From Candidatus Borkfalkia avistercoris (GTDB lineage Bacteria > Bacillota > Clostridia > Christensenellales > Borkfalkiaceae), in NCBI GenBank assembly GCA_019115995.1, contig DXCL01000010.1:1-56104 (forward strand): a stretch of 56,104 nt of DNA. Reading direction: 5' to 3'. The position numbers were made by a program, and so were the translations under genes. Positions 31,811-41,029 of this stretch are shown piece after piece (position 1 is the first letter of the stretch; every line of letters starts with the position of its first letter). The notes under the pieces were generated by a model. That model searched no databases, had not been told where the DNA came from, and was given only the letters and a program-made list of their open reading frames with translations.

Positions 31811-33898
31811 ATGAGAGTGCCTGAAATTTTCGGAGCAAATGTTTTCAATTTGCAGGTTATGCAGGATAAGCTGCCCAAAGAGATCTATAAATCTCTCAAA
31901 AAGACCATCGACGAAGGGCGTGCCCTCGATGCGGGCGTAGCGAACGTGGTGGCGAACGCGATGAAAGACTGGGCAGTGGAAAAGGGCGCGACCCATTATA
32001 CTCACTGGTTTCAGCCGATGACGGGCATCACCGCCGAAAAGCACGACAGCTTCATCACCCCCGTAGACGGCGGCAAGGTCATCATGGATTTTTCGGGCAA
32101 GGAGCTCGTTATGGGCGAGCCCGACGCGTCCTCCTTCCCCTCGGGCGGGGTGCGCGCGACCTTTGAGGCGCGCGGCTACACGGCTTGGGATCCGACCTCT
32201 TACGCCTTCGTAAAAGACGGTACCCTGTACATACCCTGCGCGTTCTTCTCGTACAGCGGCGAGGTGCTGGATAAAAAGACGCCGCTTTTGAAGAGCATGC
32301 GCGCCCTCAACGATCAGGCGCTGCGCATTCTGCGGCTGTTCGGCAATACCACCGCAAAGCGGGTCTATTCGACCGTCGGCGCGGAGCAGGAGTATTTCCT
32401 CATCGACGAAGACGTTTATCAGAAGCGCAAAGACCTCAAATACACCGGCAGAACGCTGTTCGGCGCAAAGCCGCCGAAGGGCCAGGAGCTGGAAGACCAT
32501 TACTTCGGCGCGATCAAAACGCGCGTCGGGGAATATATGAAAGATCTCGACGAGGAGCTGTGGAAGCTCGGGATCTTCGCCAAAACAAAGCATAACGAGG
32601 TCGCCCCCGCGCAGCACGAACTGGCGCCCATCTTTACGAATACCAACATCGCGGCGGACCAGAACCAGCTGATGATGGAAACGATGAAGCGCGTAGCGCA
32701 GAAACATCACATGCGTTGCCTGCTGCACGAAAAGCCGTTCGACGGCATCAACGGCTCGGGCAAGCACAACAACTGGTCGATGAGCACGGATACGGGGCTC
32801 AACCTGCTCGACCCCGGCACCACGCCTGCGGAAAACGGGCAGTTCATGCTCTTTTTTGCGGCGGTCATCGCCGCGGTAGACGAATACCAGGATCTTCTGC
32901 GCCTTTCGGTCGCGAGCGCGGGCAACGATCACAGGCTGGGCGCGAACGAGGCGCCTCCCGCGATCGTATCGATGTTTGTCGGCGAAGAGCTGGAAGAGGT
33001 CATCGAGGCGCTCGAAAGGGGAGAAAAATATAAGGGCAAGGGCAAAAACGTCATGAAGCTCGGCGTCGATACGCTGCCTGAGTTGCCCAAAGACACGACG
33101 GACAGGAATCGCACGTCGCCCTTCGCGTTTACGGGCAACAAGTTCGAATTCCGCATGGTTGGTTCGAGTTTCTCCCTTTCCGGGCCGAACATCGTCATCA
33201 ATACGGCGGTCGCCGACGTGTTGCGTGAGTTTGCGGATAAACTGGAAAAAGCGCCCGACTTCAACGCCGCGCTGCACGAACTGGTGGTGGATACCATCAA
33301 AAAGCACCGCCGCATCATCTTTAATGGGAACAATTATTCGGACGAATGGAAGGAAGAGGCGGCAAAGCGCGGGCTCTCCGACCTGAAAAATTCCGCGGAA
33401 GCGCTGCCGCACTTTGCGGACGAGAAGAATATCGCCCTGCACGAGCGCATGAAGGTGTTTACCCGCAGAGAGGTGGTCACCCGTACCGAGATCATGCTGG
33501 AAAATTACAGCAAGACCATCGTGATCGAGGCTCTCACCATGCTGGAAATGGCAAAAAGGGATATTTATCCTGCGGTGAACGAATACATAAAGAGCCTGTG
33601 CGCATCCCTCGAAGCGGAAAAGGCGGCGGGCGTTGAGGCTGGCGCGGCGGCGGAAAAGGAGCTCATCTCCTCTCTTGCCGCAAACAATGCGGGCCTGTAT
33701 TATAAAACGAAAGAGCTTGACGAGCTGCTCATCGCGGAAAAGAGCATCCCCGACGCTGCGGCGCAGGCAAAATTCGTGGCGGATAAGATCATTCCCGTCA
33801 TGCATGAGATGCGCGCTCTTGCAGACGAAATGGAGACCAAAGTCTCGGCAAAGTATTGGCCGTTTCCCACATACGGCGAAATACTGTTCAGCGTATAA
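31811..33898 (+). CDS. glnN: glutamine synthetase type III
   Basis: The 695-residue enzyme is the GlnN class, far larger than GSI and GSII. Motifs include [38 protein letters not shown], the ATP/glutamate-binding [46 protein letters not shown] and the arginine region [17 protein letters not shown]. It makes glutamine from glutamate, ammonium and ATP in the cytoplasm as a dodecamer. AAGGAG lies at 31793. It heads the nitrogen island and is followed by the ammonium channel gene after 113 bp. Confidence 0.97.
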   Translation: MRVPEIFGANVFNLQVMQDKLPKEIYKSLKKTIDEGRALDAGVANVVANAMKDWAVEKGATHYTHWFQPMTGITAEKHDSFITPVDGGKVIMDFSGKELVMGEPDASSFPSGGVRATFEARGYTAWDPTSYAFVKDGTLYIPCAFFSYSGEVLDKKTPLLKSMRALNDQALRILRLFGNTTAKRVYSTVGAEQEYFLIDEDVYQKRKDLKYTGRTLFGAKPPKGQELEDHYFGAIKTRVGEYMKDLDEELWKLGIFAKTKHNEVAPAQHELAPIFTNTNIAADQNQLMMETMKRVAQKHHMRCLLHEKPFDGINGSGKHNNWSMSTDTGLNLLDPGTTPAENGQFMLFFAAVIAAVDEYQDLLRLSVASAGNDHRLGANEAPPAIVSMFVGEELEEVIEALERGEKYKGKGKNVMKLGVDTLPELPKDTTDRNRTSPFAFTGNKFEFRMVGSSFSLSGPNIVINTAVADVLREFADKLEKAPDFNAALHELVVDTIKKHRRIIFNGNNYSDEWKEEAAKRGLSDLKNSAEALPHFADEKNIALHERMKVFTRREVVTRTEIMLENYSKTIVIEALTMLEMAKRDIYPAVNEYIKSLCASLEAEKAAGVEAGAAAEKELISSLAANNAGLYYKTKELDELLIAEKSIPDAAAQAKFVADKIIPVMHEMRALADEMETKVSAKYWPFPTYGEILFSV

Positions 33899-34011
33899 AA
33901 ACGGTCTTTCGGGTGCGCGCCGTTGACGTACGTGCGCTCTGATCGCAGGAAAAGCGGAAAAAGCTTTTCCGTAACAGTGAGCGGTAAAAAAGTTTATCGG
34001 AGGTATATAAA

Positions 34012-35757
34012 ATGGAAGGCATATTCGGCTCTACGGGTGTATGGTTCCTGATCGGCGCCATTCTCGTATGGTTCATGCAAGCAGGGTTTGCCATGGTGGA
34101 AACCGGTTTTACGCGAGCGAAAAACGCGGGCAACATCATCATGAAAAACCTGCTGGACTTCTGTCTCGGCACGATCGTTTTCGTTTTGCTCGGGGCAGGG
34201 CTGCTGATGGGGGAGGACGCGCTGTTCGGACTCGTGGGCATACCCAATCTGGGCGTGTTCACCGATTTTGCGAATTACGACTGGTCTAACTTCTTCTTCA
34301 ATCTCGTGTTCTGCGCAACGACCGCAACGATCGTTTCGGGCGCGATGGCGGAACGTACGAAGTTTCTCTCCTATTGCATCTATTCTTTGGTGATCTCCGC
34401 CGTCGTTTATCCCATCGAAGCGCATTGGGCGTGGGGCGGCGGCTGGCTGAGCACCGCGGAACCTCTTTTCGGTACGACGGGTTATTTCGCAAACGTCGCA
34501 TACATCGATTTTGCGGGATCTTCCCTCATTCACTTCGTCGGCGGTATTTCTTCCTTTATCGGCGCGCTCCTTCTGGGGCCTCGCTGGGGCAAATATCTCG
34601 ATAAAGACGGCAAGCCCACGCTTGTCAGAAAGGAAGTAAAATACGTCCGCGCGATCCCGGGGCACAATCTTACCGTCGGCGCGCTCGGCGTGTTCATTCT
34701 CTGGTTTTGCTGGTACGGCTTTAACGGCGCGGCGGCGTCGGATATGACGCAGCTTGCTCAGATCCTCGTAACGACGACCGTCGCAACAGCCGCTTCGACC
34801 GTTTCGACCATGATCTTTACTTGGATCAAGAATAAAAAGCCGGACGTTTCCATGACTCTTAACGGTTCTCTCGCGGGTCTGGTCGCCGTAACGGCGGGCT
34901 GCGCGGTGGTAGACGTTGTAGGCGCGTTCTTTATCGGCGTCGTCGCGGGTATTCTGGTCGATGTAGTCGTCGAGGTGATCGATAAGAAATTCCATGTAGA
35001 CGACCCTGTCGGCGCGATCGCCGTGCACGGCGCGAACGGACTTTGGGGCACGATCGCATGCGGCCTGTTCTCCACGAGCACCGGTCTCTTTTATACGGGC
35101 AGTTTCGCACAGCTCATCGTTCAGCTGATCGGCGTCGTTGCGATCGCCGCATGGACGATCGCCTGCATGATCGGGCTCTTCCAGCTGTTAAAGCATACCG
35201 TCGGGCTGCGCGTTTCCAAGATCGAGGAGATCGAAGGTCTCGACAAGCACGAACACGGCTTGCCCAGCGCGTATGCAGACTTTACGCCTGTACCGCTCGC
35301 GGCGGAGATCATCGAGGCAGAGGGGTTGCCCGTGGCAGAGCCTGCCGGCGTTCCCGTTACCGACGCGATGCCTGCGGTTACGGAGAGCGCGGAGGAGGGC
35401 GCAAAGCTTTCCAAAGTGGTCATCGTTACCAAGCAGTCGAAGTTTGAAGATCTCAAACAGGCGATGAATTCGATCGGCGTTACGGGACTTACGGTAACGC
35501 AGGTACTCGGCTGCGGCGTGCAGAAGGGTGCGGGCGAATATTACCGCGGCGTAAAAATGGACATGGATCTTCTGCCCAAGGTAAAGGTAGAGGTCGTCGT
35601 CAGCAAGGTGCCCGTGGCAGATGTCATCGCGGCGGCGCGCAAGGCGCTGTATACGGGGCATATCGGAGACGGCAAGATCTTCGTTTACGATGTGGAAGAC
35701 GTAGTGCGCGTGCGTACCGGCGAATCCGGTTACGATGCGCTGCAAGACGAAGAATAA
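34012..35757 (+). CDS. amt: ammonium channel (Amt) with fused C-terminal PII domain
   Basis: The 581 residues contain an Amt/MEP channel of 11 helices (WFMQAGFAMVETGFTRAKN, VYPIEAHWAWGGGWLS, IDFAGSSLIHFVGGISSFIG, DDPVGAIAVHGANGLWGTIA with a pore histidine) to about residue 400, a linker, and a PII domain at about 465-570 (KVVIVTKQSKFEDLKQAMNS, T-loop GEYYRGVKMDMDLLPKVKVE, B-loop TGHIGDGKIFVYDVEDVVRV). In free-standing GlnK the T-loop inserts into the channel and blocks it; here regulator and channel are one chain. The usual modified tyrosine of the T-loop apex is not obvious (MDMDL for YMVDF). GGAGG precedes ATG 34012. Confidence 0.95.
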   Translation: MEGIFGSTGVWFLIGAILVWFMQAGFAMVETGFTRAKNAGNIIMKNLLDFCLGTIVFVLLGAGLLMGEDALFGLVGIPNLGVFTDFANYDWSNFFFNLVFCATTATIVSGAMAERTKFLSYCIYSLVISAVVYPIEAHWAWGGGWLSTAEPLFGTTGYFANVAYIDFAGSSLIHFVGGISSFIGALLLGPRWGKYLDKDGKPTLVRKEVKYVRAIPGHNLTVGALGVFILWFCWYGFNGAAASDMTQLAQILVTTTVATAASTVSTMIFTWIKNKKPDVSMTLNGSLAGLVAVTAGCAVVDVVGAFFIGVVAGILVDVVVEVIDKKFHVDDPVGAIAVHGANGLWGTIACGLFSTSTGLFYTGSFAQLIVQLIGVVAIAAWTIACMIGLFQLLKHTVGLRVSKIEEIEGLDKHEHGLPSAYADFTPVPLAAEIIEAEGLPVAEPAGVPVTDAMPAVTESAEEGAKLSKVVIVTKQSKFEDLKQAMNSIGVTGLTVTQVLGCGVQKGAGEYYRGVKMDMDLLPKVKVEVVVSKVPVADVIAAARKALYTGHIGDGKIFVYDVEDVVRVRTGESGYDALQDEE

Positions 35758-35790
35758 AGATCACCCACAGCTTTCTCATAGACAAAAGGG

Positions 35791-35826
35791 CGGCCGCTCC
35801 GTTTTATACGGGGCGGCCGTTCTTTG
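35791..35826 (+). terminator. intrinsic terminator after the amt gene
   Basis: CGGCCGCTCCGT (35791-35802) pairs with ACGGGGCGGCCG (35808-35819), with one wobble pair, followed by TTCTTT. Confidence 0.85.
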
Positions 35827-35922
35827 CGGAAGGAGCTTTCGGGCAAAGATGTGCGCTTGCTATCGGTTAAAAAGGTTAAACTCTGCTTATACCCGCTATC
35901 AATTCTTTAAGTGGCCGATTCG

Positions 35923-35951
35923 TTGATTTTTGTTTTTTCAGGGTTTATAAT
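35923..35951 (+). promoter_or_regulatory. sigma-A promoter of the glutamate synthase operon
   Basis: TTGATT (35923-35928), 17 bp and TATAAT (35946-35951). The leader of about 40 nt contains only a small 5-bp hairpin (AGACC/GGTCT), not an ANTAR-type pair. Confidence 0.75.
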
Positions 35952-35997
35952 TTTAGCGTTAATAAAAAGACCTTTACGGTCTATGGGAGAGTTTGCC

Positions 35998-37089
35998 ATG
36001 TTATTGGAAGGACAGCAGAGGATCCCCTCCGGGTGCGCCATTTCGGGCGTTATCGACAGGAGCGGGAAAGGAATGAGCGGCGATGTGATGATCCGCTCCA
36101 TCTCCGTCATGCACGACCGCTCCAACGGTCTCGGCGGCGGCTTCGCGGGGTACGGCATTTACCCCGACTACCGCGATTTTTACGCGTTTCACCTCTTTTA
36201 CGACGACACGTTTGCGAAAACAAACACGGAGGAATATCTCGGCAGACATTTCGAGATCGCCTATGCCTCTGAAATCCAGACGCGCAAGATCCCCGAGATC
36301 ACCGACGAGCCGCTCATCTACCGCTATTTTGTATCGCCGCTTTCGCGCAAGCTGGAAAGCTCGCATCTCGACGAAGCGGAATATGTGGTGCGGTGCGTGA
36401 ACAAAATCAATACCTATATCAATGGCGCTTACGTCTTTTCTTCCGGCAAAAATATGGGCATCTTCAAGGCGGTCGGCTTTCCCGAAGACGTGGGCAGATT
36501 TTACAGATTGGACGAATATTCGGGGTACAGCTGGACGTGCCACGGGCGGTACCCGACCAACACGCCCGGCTGGTGGGGCGGCGCGCACCCCTTCGGGCTT
36601 TTGGATTTTTCCATCGTGCACAACGGCGAGATATCCTCGTACGACGCAAACCGCCGCTACATCGAAATGTTCGGCTATAAATGCAATTTGCAGACGGATA
36701 CCGAAGTCATCACATACATATTCGACTACCTCGTGCGCCGCAAAAAACTGACGCTCGAAGAGGCGGCGCACGTCGTTGCGCCCTCCTTCTGGTCTACCAT
36801 TTCCCGCAAGGGGGCGGCGGAGCAGGAGCAGGAAACGCTCTTGCGCAAGATGTTTTCTTCGCTTTTGGTCACGGGGCCGTTTTCCGTCATACTCGGCTAT
36901 ACGGGCGGGCTGATGGCGCTCGGAGACAGGCTGAAACTGCGTTCCACCGTCGTGGCGGAAAAGGGAGACAAGGCGTACATCGCCAGCGAGGAGAGCGCGA
37001 TCCGCGTGATCGAGCCCGAACTCGACAAGGTTTGGGCGCCCGCGGGCGGCGAGCCCGTCATCTTTGAATTGTACGGAGGCAGAAAATGA
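35998..37089 (+). CDS. glutamate synthase amidotransferase subunit (class II GATase, GltB N-terminal type)
   Basis: The 363-residue protein corresponds to the N-terminal glutaminase part of GltB, here as a separate subunit as in archaeal-type glutamate synthase. The nucleophilic cysteine lies close to the N-terminus in IPSGCAISGVIDRSG, followed by GLGGGFAGYGIYPDYRDFYA, FSSGKNMGIFKAVG, TCHGRYPTNTPGWWGGAHPF and SIVHNGEISSYDANRRYIEM. It releases ammonia from glutamine for the synthase subunit. I chose ATG 35998 because GGGAGAG lies 6 bp before it; an in-frame ATG at 35983 would overlap that site. The next gene overlaps by 4 bp. Confidence 0.9.
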   Translation: MLLEGQQRIPSGCAISGVIDRSGKGMSGDVMIRSISVMHDRSNGLGGGFAGYGIYPDYRDFYAFHLFYDDTFAKTNTEEYLGRHFEIAYASEIQTRKIPEITDEPLIYRYFVSPLSRKLESSHLDEAEYVVRCVNKINTYINGAYVFSSGKNMGIFKAVGFPEDVGRFYRLDEYSGYSWTCHGRYPTNTPGWWGGAHPFGLLDFSIVHNGEISSYDANRRYIEMFGYKCNLQTDTEVITYIFDYLVRRKKLTLEEAAHVVAPSFWSTISRKGAAEQEQETLLRKMFSSLLVTGPFSVILGYTGGLMALGDRLKLRSTVVAEKGDKAYIASEESAIRVIEPELDKVWAPAGGEPVIFELYGGRK

Positions 37090-38594
37090 GCGACACTCTC
37101 TTTATGTATCCCGAATACGAGGTCGTTCGCGATTACGACAAATGCATAGCCTGCCGCGTGTGCGAAAGACAGTGCGCGAACGAGGTGCATTCGTACGATC
37201 CCGATTTAAAAAAGATGCTCGCAGACAGCACAAAGTGCGTCAACTGCCACCGCTGCGTCTGCCTTTGCCCGACCCACGCCTTAAAGATCGTAAAGTCGGA
37301 CGATACCTATAAGATCAATGGCAACTGGAACAATCAGACCATCAACGAAGTGTACCGCCAGGCGGGAACGGGCGGCGTTTTGCTCTCGTCTATGGGTACT
37401 CCCAAGCCGTATCCCGTGTACTGGGATAAGATGCTCGTCAACGCGTCGCAGGTAACAAATCCGTCCATCGATCCGCTGCGCGAGCCGATGGAAACGGCCG
37501 TTTATCTCGGCAAAAAGAATGCGAAGATCGAGCGCGACGAAAAGGGAAAACTCAAAGACACTCTCCCGCCGCAGCTCAAACTCAGCGTGCCCGTCATGTT
37601 CTCCGCCATGAGCTACGGCTCTATTTCCTACAACGCGCACGAATCGCTCGCGCGGGCGGCGGAAGAGCTCGGCATCTATTACAACACTGGCGAGGGCGGC
37701 CTGCATAAGGATTTTTATAAATACGGAAAAAACACCATCGTGCAGGTGGCGTCGGGCAGGTTCGGCGTGTTCAAAGACTACCTTGAAACCGCCGCCGCCA
37801 TCGAGATCAAGATGGGGCAGGGCGCAAAGCCCGGCATCGGCGGGCATCTGCCCGGAAGCAAGATCACCGACGCCGTTTCCACCACCCGTATGATCCCGAA
37901 AGGGGTGGACGCGATCTCCCCCGCGCCCCATCACGACATCTATTCGATCGAAGACCTCCGCCAGCTTGTCTATTCGCTGAAAGAGGCGACGGGGTACAAA
38001 AAACCCGTCATCGTAAAGATCGCGGCGGTGCACAACTGCGCGGCGATCGCCAGCGGCATCGCGCGCAGCGGCGCCGACATCATCGCCATAGACGGTTTCA
38101 GGGGCGGCACGGGCGCCGCGCCCACAAGGATACGCGATAACGTGGGCATACCCATCGAACTCGCCCTTGCGAGCGTGGATACGCGCTTGCGCGAGGAGGG
38201 GATACGCGACAACGTTTCCATCGTCGCGGCGGGCTCCGTGCGCTCCGCGGCAGATCTCGTGAAGGCGATCGCGCTGGGTGCGGACGCGTGCTATATCGGT
38301 ACGGCGGCGCTTTTGTCCCTCGGCTGTCATCTTTGCAGAAGCTGTCATCAGGGCAAATGCAATTGGGGTATCGCCACGCAGGTGCCCGAGCTCGTCAAGC
38401 GGCTGAACCCCGAAGTTGGGTATAAACGGCTCGTCAATCTCGTAACGGCGTGGAAGCACGAATTGCAGGAAATGATGGGCGGCATGGGCATCAACTCGGT
38501 GGAAGCGCTCAGAGGCAACAGGCTGATGCTGCGCGGCATAGGGCTCACGGAAAAGGAGCTGTCCGTATTGGGGATCCGCCACGCGGGTGAATAA
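37086..38594 (+). CDS. gltB: glutamate synthase, FMN-binding synthase subunit with N-terminal ferredoxin domain
   Basis: The 502 residues start with two 4Fe-4S motifs (CIACRVCERQC and CVNCHRCVCLCP, residues about 20-65). The central GltB synthase barrel follows: SVPVMFSAMSYGSISYNAHE, NTGEGGLHKDFYKYGKN, GQGAKPGIGGHLPGSKI, HHDIYSIEDLRQLVYSLKEA and FRGGTGAAPTRIRDNVGIP. The 3Fe-4S-type cysteines are in CHLCRSCHQGKC. It converts 2-oxoglutarate and channelled ammonia to glutamate with FMN. The ferredoxin domain suggests reduced ferredoxin or the FAD subunit supplies electrons. It is translationally coupled to the amidotransferase. Confidence 0.95.
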   Translation: MSDTLFMYPEYEVVRDYDKCIACRVCERQCANEVHSYDPDLKKMLADSTKCVNCHRCVCLCPTHALKIVKSDDTYKINGNWNNQTINEVYRQAGTGGVLLSSMGTPKPYPVYWDKMLVNASQVTNPSIDPLREPMETAVYLGKKNAKIERDEKGKLKDTLPPQLKLSVPVMFSAMSYGSISYNAHESLARAAEELGIYYNTGEGGLHKDFYKYGKNTIVQVASGRFGVFKDYLETAAAIEIKMGQGAKPGIGGHLPGSKITDAVSTTRMIPKGVDAISPAPHHDIYSIEDLRQLVYSLKEATGYKKPVIVKIAAVHNCAAIASGIARSGADIIAIDGFRGGTGAAPTRIRDNVGIPIELALASVDTRLREEGIRDNVSIVAAGSVRSAADLVKAIALGADACYIGTAALLSLGCHLCRSCHQGKCNWGIATQVPELVKRLNPEVGYKRLVNLVTAWKHELQEMMGGMGINSVEALRGNRLMLRGIGLTEKELSVLGIRHAGE

Positions 38595-38606
38595 GGAGAA
38601 AGCGGT

Positions 38607-39047
38607 ATGAAAAGGATCTATGTGGAAGAAAAGTGGTGCCTCGGCTGTCATCTCTGCGAATACGAATGCGCCTATGCGAATTCCGGCATTGCCGATATGG
38701 TCAAGGCGCTCAAAGGCAAGGATATTTTCCCCCGTATCCAAGTGGAAGACGGCGAAGGCGTACATTTTGCGGTCAACTGCCGCCATTGCTCCGATCCGAT
38801 CTGCGTAAAGAGCTGTATCGCGGGCGCGCTCTCGCGAGAAGAGGACGGCATGGTGATCATCGACCAAGACAAGTGCGTGGGCTGTTACACCTGCGTGATG
38901 GTGTGCCCGTACGGGGCGATCATGCCCGCGGAAGGCGGCAAAGTCGCGCAGAAGTGCATGCTCTGTACCGACAATCAGATGAACGGCGAGCCCAACTGCG
39001 TGAAGAACTGCCCGAACCGCGCCATCGTGTTCGAGGAGCGAGGCTGA
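38607..39047 (+). CDS. four-cluster 4Fe-4S ferredoxin subunit (HycB/DmsB-like)
   Basis: The 146 residues hold 16 regularly spaced cysteines for four 4Fe-4S clusters: CLGCHLCEYEC, CRHCSDPICVKSC, CVGCYTCVMVCP and CMLCTDNQMNGEPNCVKNCP. Such subunits wire electrons between redox enzymes. Placed between synthase and FAD subunits, 12 bp after gltB and 14 bp before the oxidoreductase, it most likely carries electrons from NAD(P)H oxidation to the synthase. Confidence 0.93.
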   Translation: MKRIYVEEKWCLGCHLCEYECAYANSGIADMVKALKGKDIFPRIQVEDGEGVHFAVNCRHCSDPICVKSCIAGALSREEDGMVIIDQDKCVGCYTCVMVCPYGAIMPAEGGKVAQKCMLCTDNQMNGEPNCVKNCPNRAIVFEERG

Positions 39048-39061
39048 AAGGAGAAAAGATC

Positions 39062-40291
39062 ATGAAATACGTCATTATAGGCAACTCCACCGCCGCGCTC
39101 TACGCGGTGGAAGGCATCCGTTCCGTCGATAAAAAGGGAAAGATCGCGATCATATCAGACGAAAAGCACGCCGCTTACGGCAGACCGCTCATTTCCTATT
39201 ATCTGTACGGGAAGATCGATATGGAGCACATCGCATATCGTCCCGCAGATTTTTACGAAAAGACGGGCGCAGAGCTGATTTTGGGCGAGCGCGCCGTAAA
39301 GATAGAGGCGCAGGAGAAAAAAGTCGTCTTGCAGAGCGGCAAGAAAGTGAGCTATGACAAGCTGCTCGTCGCGACCGGCTCGCGGCCCTTCGTTCCTCCC
39401 ATGGGGGGGCTCGACGGCGTGGAAAACAAATTCAGCTTCATGAACCTGGACGACGCGCTTTCGCTCGAAAGGGCGCTCTCTCCCGAAAAAGACGTGCTCA
39501 TCGTGGGCGCGGGGCTCATCGGGCTCAAATGCATGGAGGGCATTCTCGGAAGGTGCCGCTCCGTTACCGTTATCGATCTTGCCGACAGGATCCTGCCCAG
39601 CATATTAGACGAGGGCGGTGCGGCGTTCGTGCAGAAACAGCTCGAAAAGAAGGGCGTGCGCTTTATCCTCAAAGACAGCGCCGCGAAATTCGAACAAAAC
39701 GTCGCTTATACCAAAAACGGCGAAAAAATACCTTTCGACATTCTCGTCGTGGCGGTGGGCGTCCGCCCGAACACAGAGCTCGTAAAGGACGCGGGCGGAG
39801 AGGTCGCGCGCGGCATCGTTACCGACGACGGTCAGAGAACGAGCATTCCCGACGTGTTTGCGGCGGGCGACAACTGCGAAAGCTTCGACATCTCTTCGGG
39901 CACGCGGCGCATTCTGGCGCTGCTGCCCAACGCCGCCCTGCAAGGGGAGTGCGCGGGCGTGAACATGGCGGGCGGAGACGCGCATTTCACCAACGCCGTT
40001 CCGATGAACGCCATCGGATTTTTCGGTTCGCACATCGCCACGGCGGGCGTATACGAAGGGGAATGCTTTGAAGATATCGCGCCCGATCACTATAAAAAGC
40101 TCTTTTATAAAGACGATCGGCTCAAAGGATATATCCTCATCGACTGTATCGGGAGGGCGGGCATTTATACCTCGCTCATCAGAAACCAAACGCCCCTTTC
40201 CTCGGTGGACTTCGAGCTTTTGAAAAAGTCGCCCGCGCTCATGGCGTTTTCGGCTGCGGCGCGCGAGGATAAGCTTGCGAGGAGGCAATGA
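39062..40291 (+). CDS. FAD-dependent NAD(P)H oxidoreductase of the glutamate synthase complex
   Basis: The 409-residue pyridine-nucleotide-disulfide-type oxidoreductase has an FAD-binding N-terminus (KYVIIGNSTAALYAVEGIRS, with GNSTAA in place of GxGxxG), a second nucleotide site (VLIVGAGLIGLKCMEGI), the FAD site VFAAGDNCESFD and a C-terminal interface domain. It resembles NirB/ferredoxin-reductase-like proteins more than classic GltD. In this operon it plausibly oxidises NAD(P)H and passes electrons to the ferredoxin subunit. The start at ATG 39062 (GGAGAA upstream) is clear. The next gene overlaps by 4 bp. Confidence 0.88.
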   Translation: MKYVIIGNSTAALYAVEGIRSVDKKGKIAIISDEKHAAYGRPLISYYLYGKIDMEHIAYRPADFYEKTGAELILGERAVKIEAQEKKVVLQSGKKVSYDKLLVATGSRPFVPPMGGLDGVENKFSFMNLDDALSLERALSPEKDVLIVGAGLIGLKCMEGILGRCRSVTVIDLADRILPSILDEGGAAFVQKQLEKKGVRFILKDSAAKFEQNVAYTKNGEKIPFDILVVAVGVRPNTELVKDAGGEVARGIVTDDGQRTSIPDVFAAGDNCESFDISSGTRRILALLPNAALQGECAGVNMAGGDAHFTNAVPMNAIGFFGSHIATAGVYEGECFEDIAPDHYKKLFYKDDRLKGYILIDCIGRAGIYTSLIRNQTPLSSVDFELLKKSPALMAFSAAAREDKLARRQ

Positions 40292-41016
40292 ACATGCGTA
40301 TAGAAGCGAACGAAACGATGCACTTTCAAAACCTGAACGAGTGCATACGCTCCTGCGGAGACAGGGAAATATTTATCGATCACTGCATCGGCCAGCGTTA
40401 TATCGGCGCGGGCTCGGGCGGCAAGACCATACATATCAAGGGAACGCCCGGCAACGCGCTCGGGGCATACCTCGATGGATCGGACATCGTTGTGGAGGGC
40501 AACGCGCAGGACGCGATCGGAGATACGATGAACGCGGGCTCCATCGTCGTGTACGGCAACGCGGGAGACGCCGCAGGCTACGCGATGCGCGGCGGCAGGA
40601 TCTTCATCAGGGGCGACGCCGGCTATCGCTGCGGGATCCACATGAAGGCATATAAGGAGAACAAACCCGTCATCGTCATCGGCGGCAGGGCGGGGAGCTT
40701 TCTCGGCGAATATCAGGCGGGCGGCCTGATCGTCGTGTTGGGGCTTACGAAAAGCGAACGGCCCGTCGTGGGCAACTTCTGCGGCACGGGCATGCACGGC
40801 GGGGAAATGTATATCCGCGGCGAACTGCCTGCGGGCCTTCCCGAGCAGATCAAGGCGGAAAAGCTTTCCGGGATCTCTGACGAGTGGGTGTGCGGCATTC
40901 TCCGTGAGTACGCCGCCGCATTCGGGCTGGACGCAAAAAAATTGCTGTCCTCCGTCTATTACAGGCTTACGCCCGATTCGGAAAACCCGTATCACAGAAT
41001 GTATACCAATAACTGA
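40288..41016 (+). CDS. glutamate synthase GXGXG-domain subunit (GltB C-terminal type)
   Basis: The 242 residues form the right-handed beta-helix of the GltB C-terminal domain, with the G-X-X-G-X-X-X-G ladder: IGAGSGGKTIHIKGTPGNAL, IVVEGNAQDAIGDTMNAGSI, VVYGNAGDAAGYAMRGGRIF, VIGGRAGSFLGEYQAGGLIV. In full GltB this domain has a structural and ammonia-tunnel role, and as a separate gene it completes the archaeal-type split glutamate synthase. A C-terminal tail of about 60 residues is helical. ATG 40288 overlaps the oxidoreductase stop. Confidence 0.92.
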   Translation: MNMRIEANETMHFQNLNECIRSCGDREIFIDHCIGQRYIGAGSGGKTIHIKGTPGNALGAYLDGSDIVVEGNAQDAIGDTMNAGSIVVYGNAGDAAGYAMRGGRIFIRGDAGYRCGIHMKAYKENKPVIVIGGRAGSFLGEYQAGGLIVVLGLTKSERPVVGNFCGTGMHGGEMYIRGELPAGLPEQIKAEKLSGISDEWVCGILREYAAAFGLDAKKLLSSVYYRLTPDSENPYHRMYTNN

Positions 41017-41029
41017 GAGGAACGCCGCA

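Noticed and set aside
33955-33971. Hairpin CGGAAAA-AGC-TTTTCCG before the amt gene as an ANTAR target
   Set aside because: The loop is 3 nt, not 6, and no second hairpin or terminator lies next to it. It may be a weak attenuator or processing site.
37281-38867. 528-codon minus-strand open frame
   Set aside because: Antisense to gltB and the ferredoxin gene, whose cysteine motifs are unambiguous.
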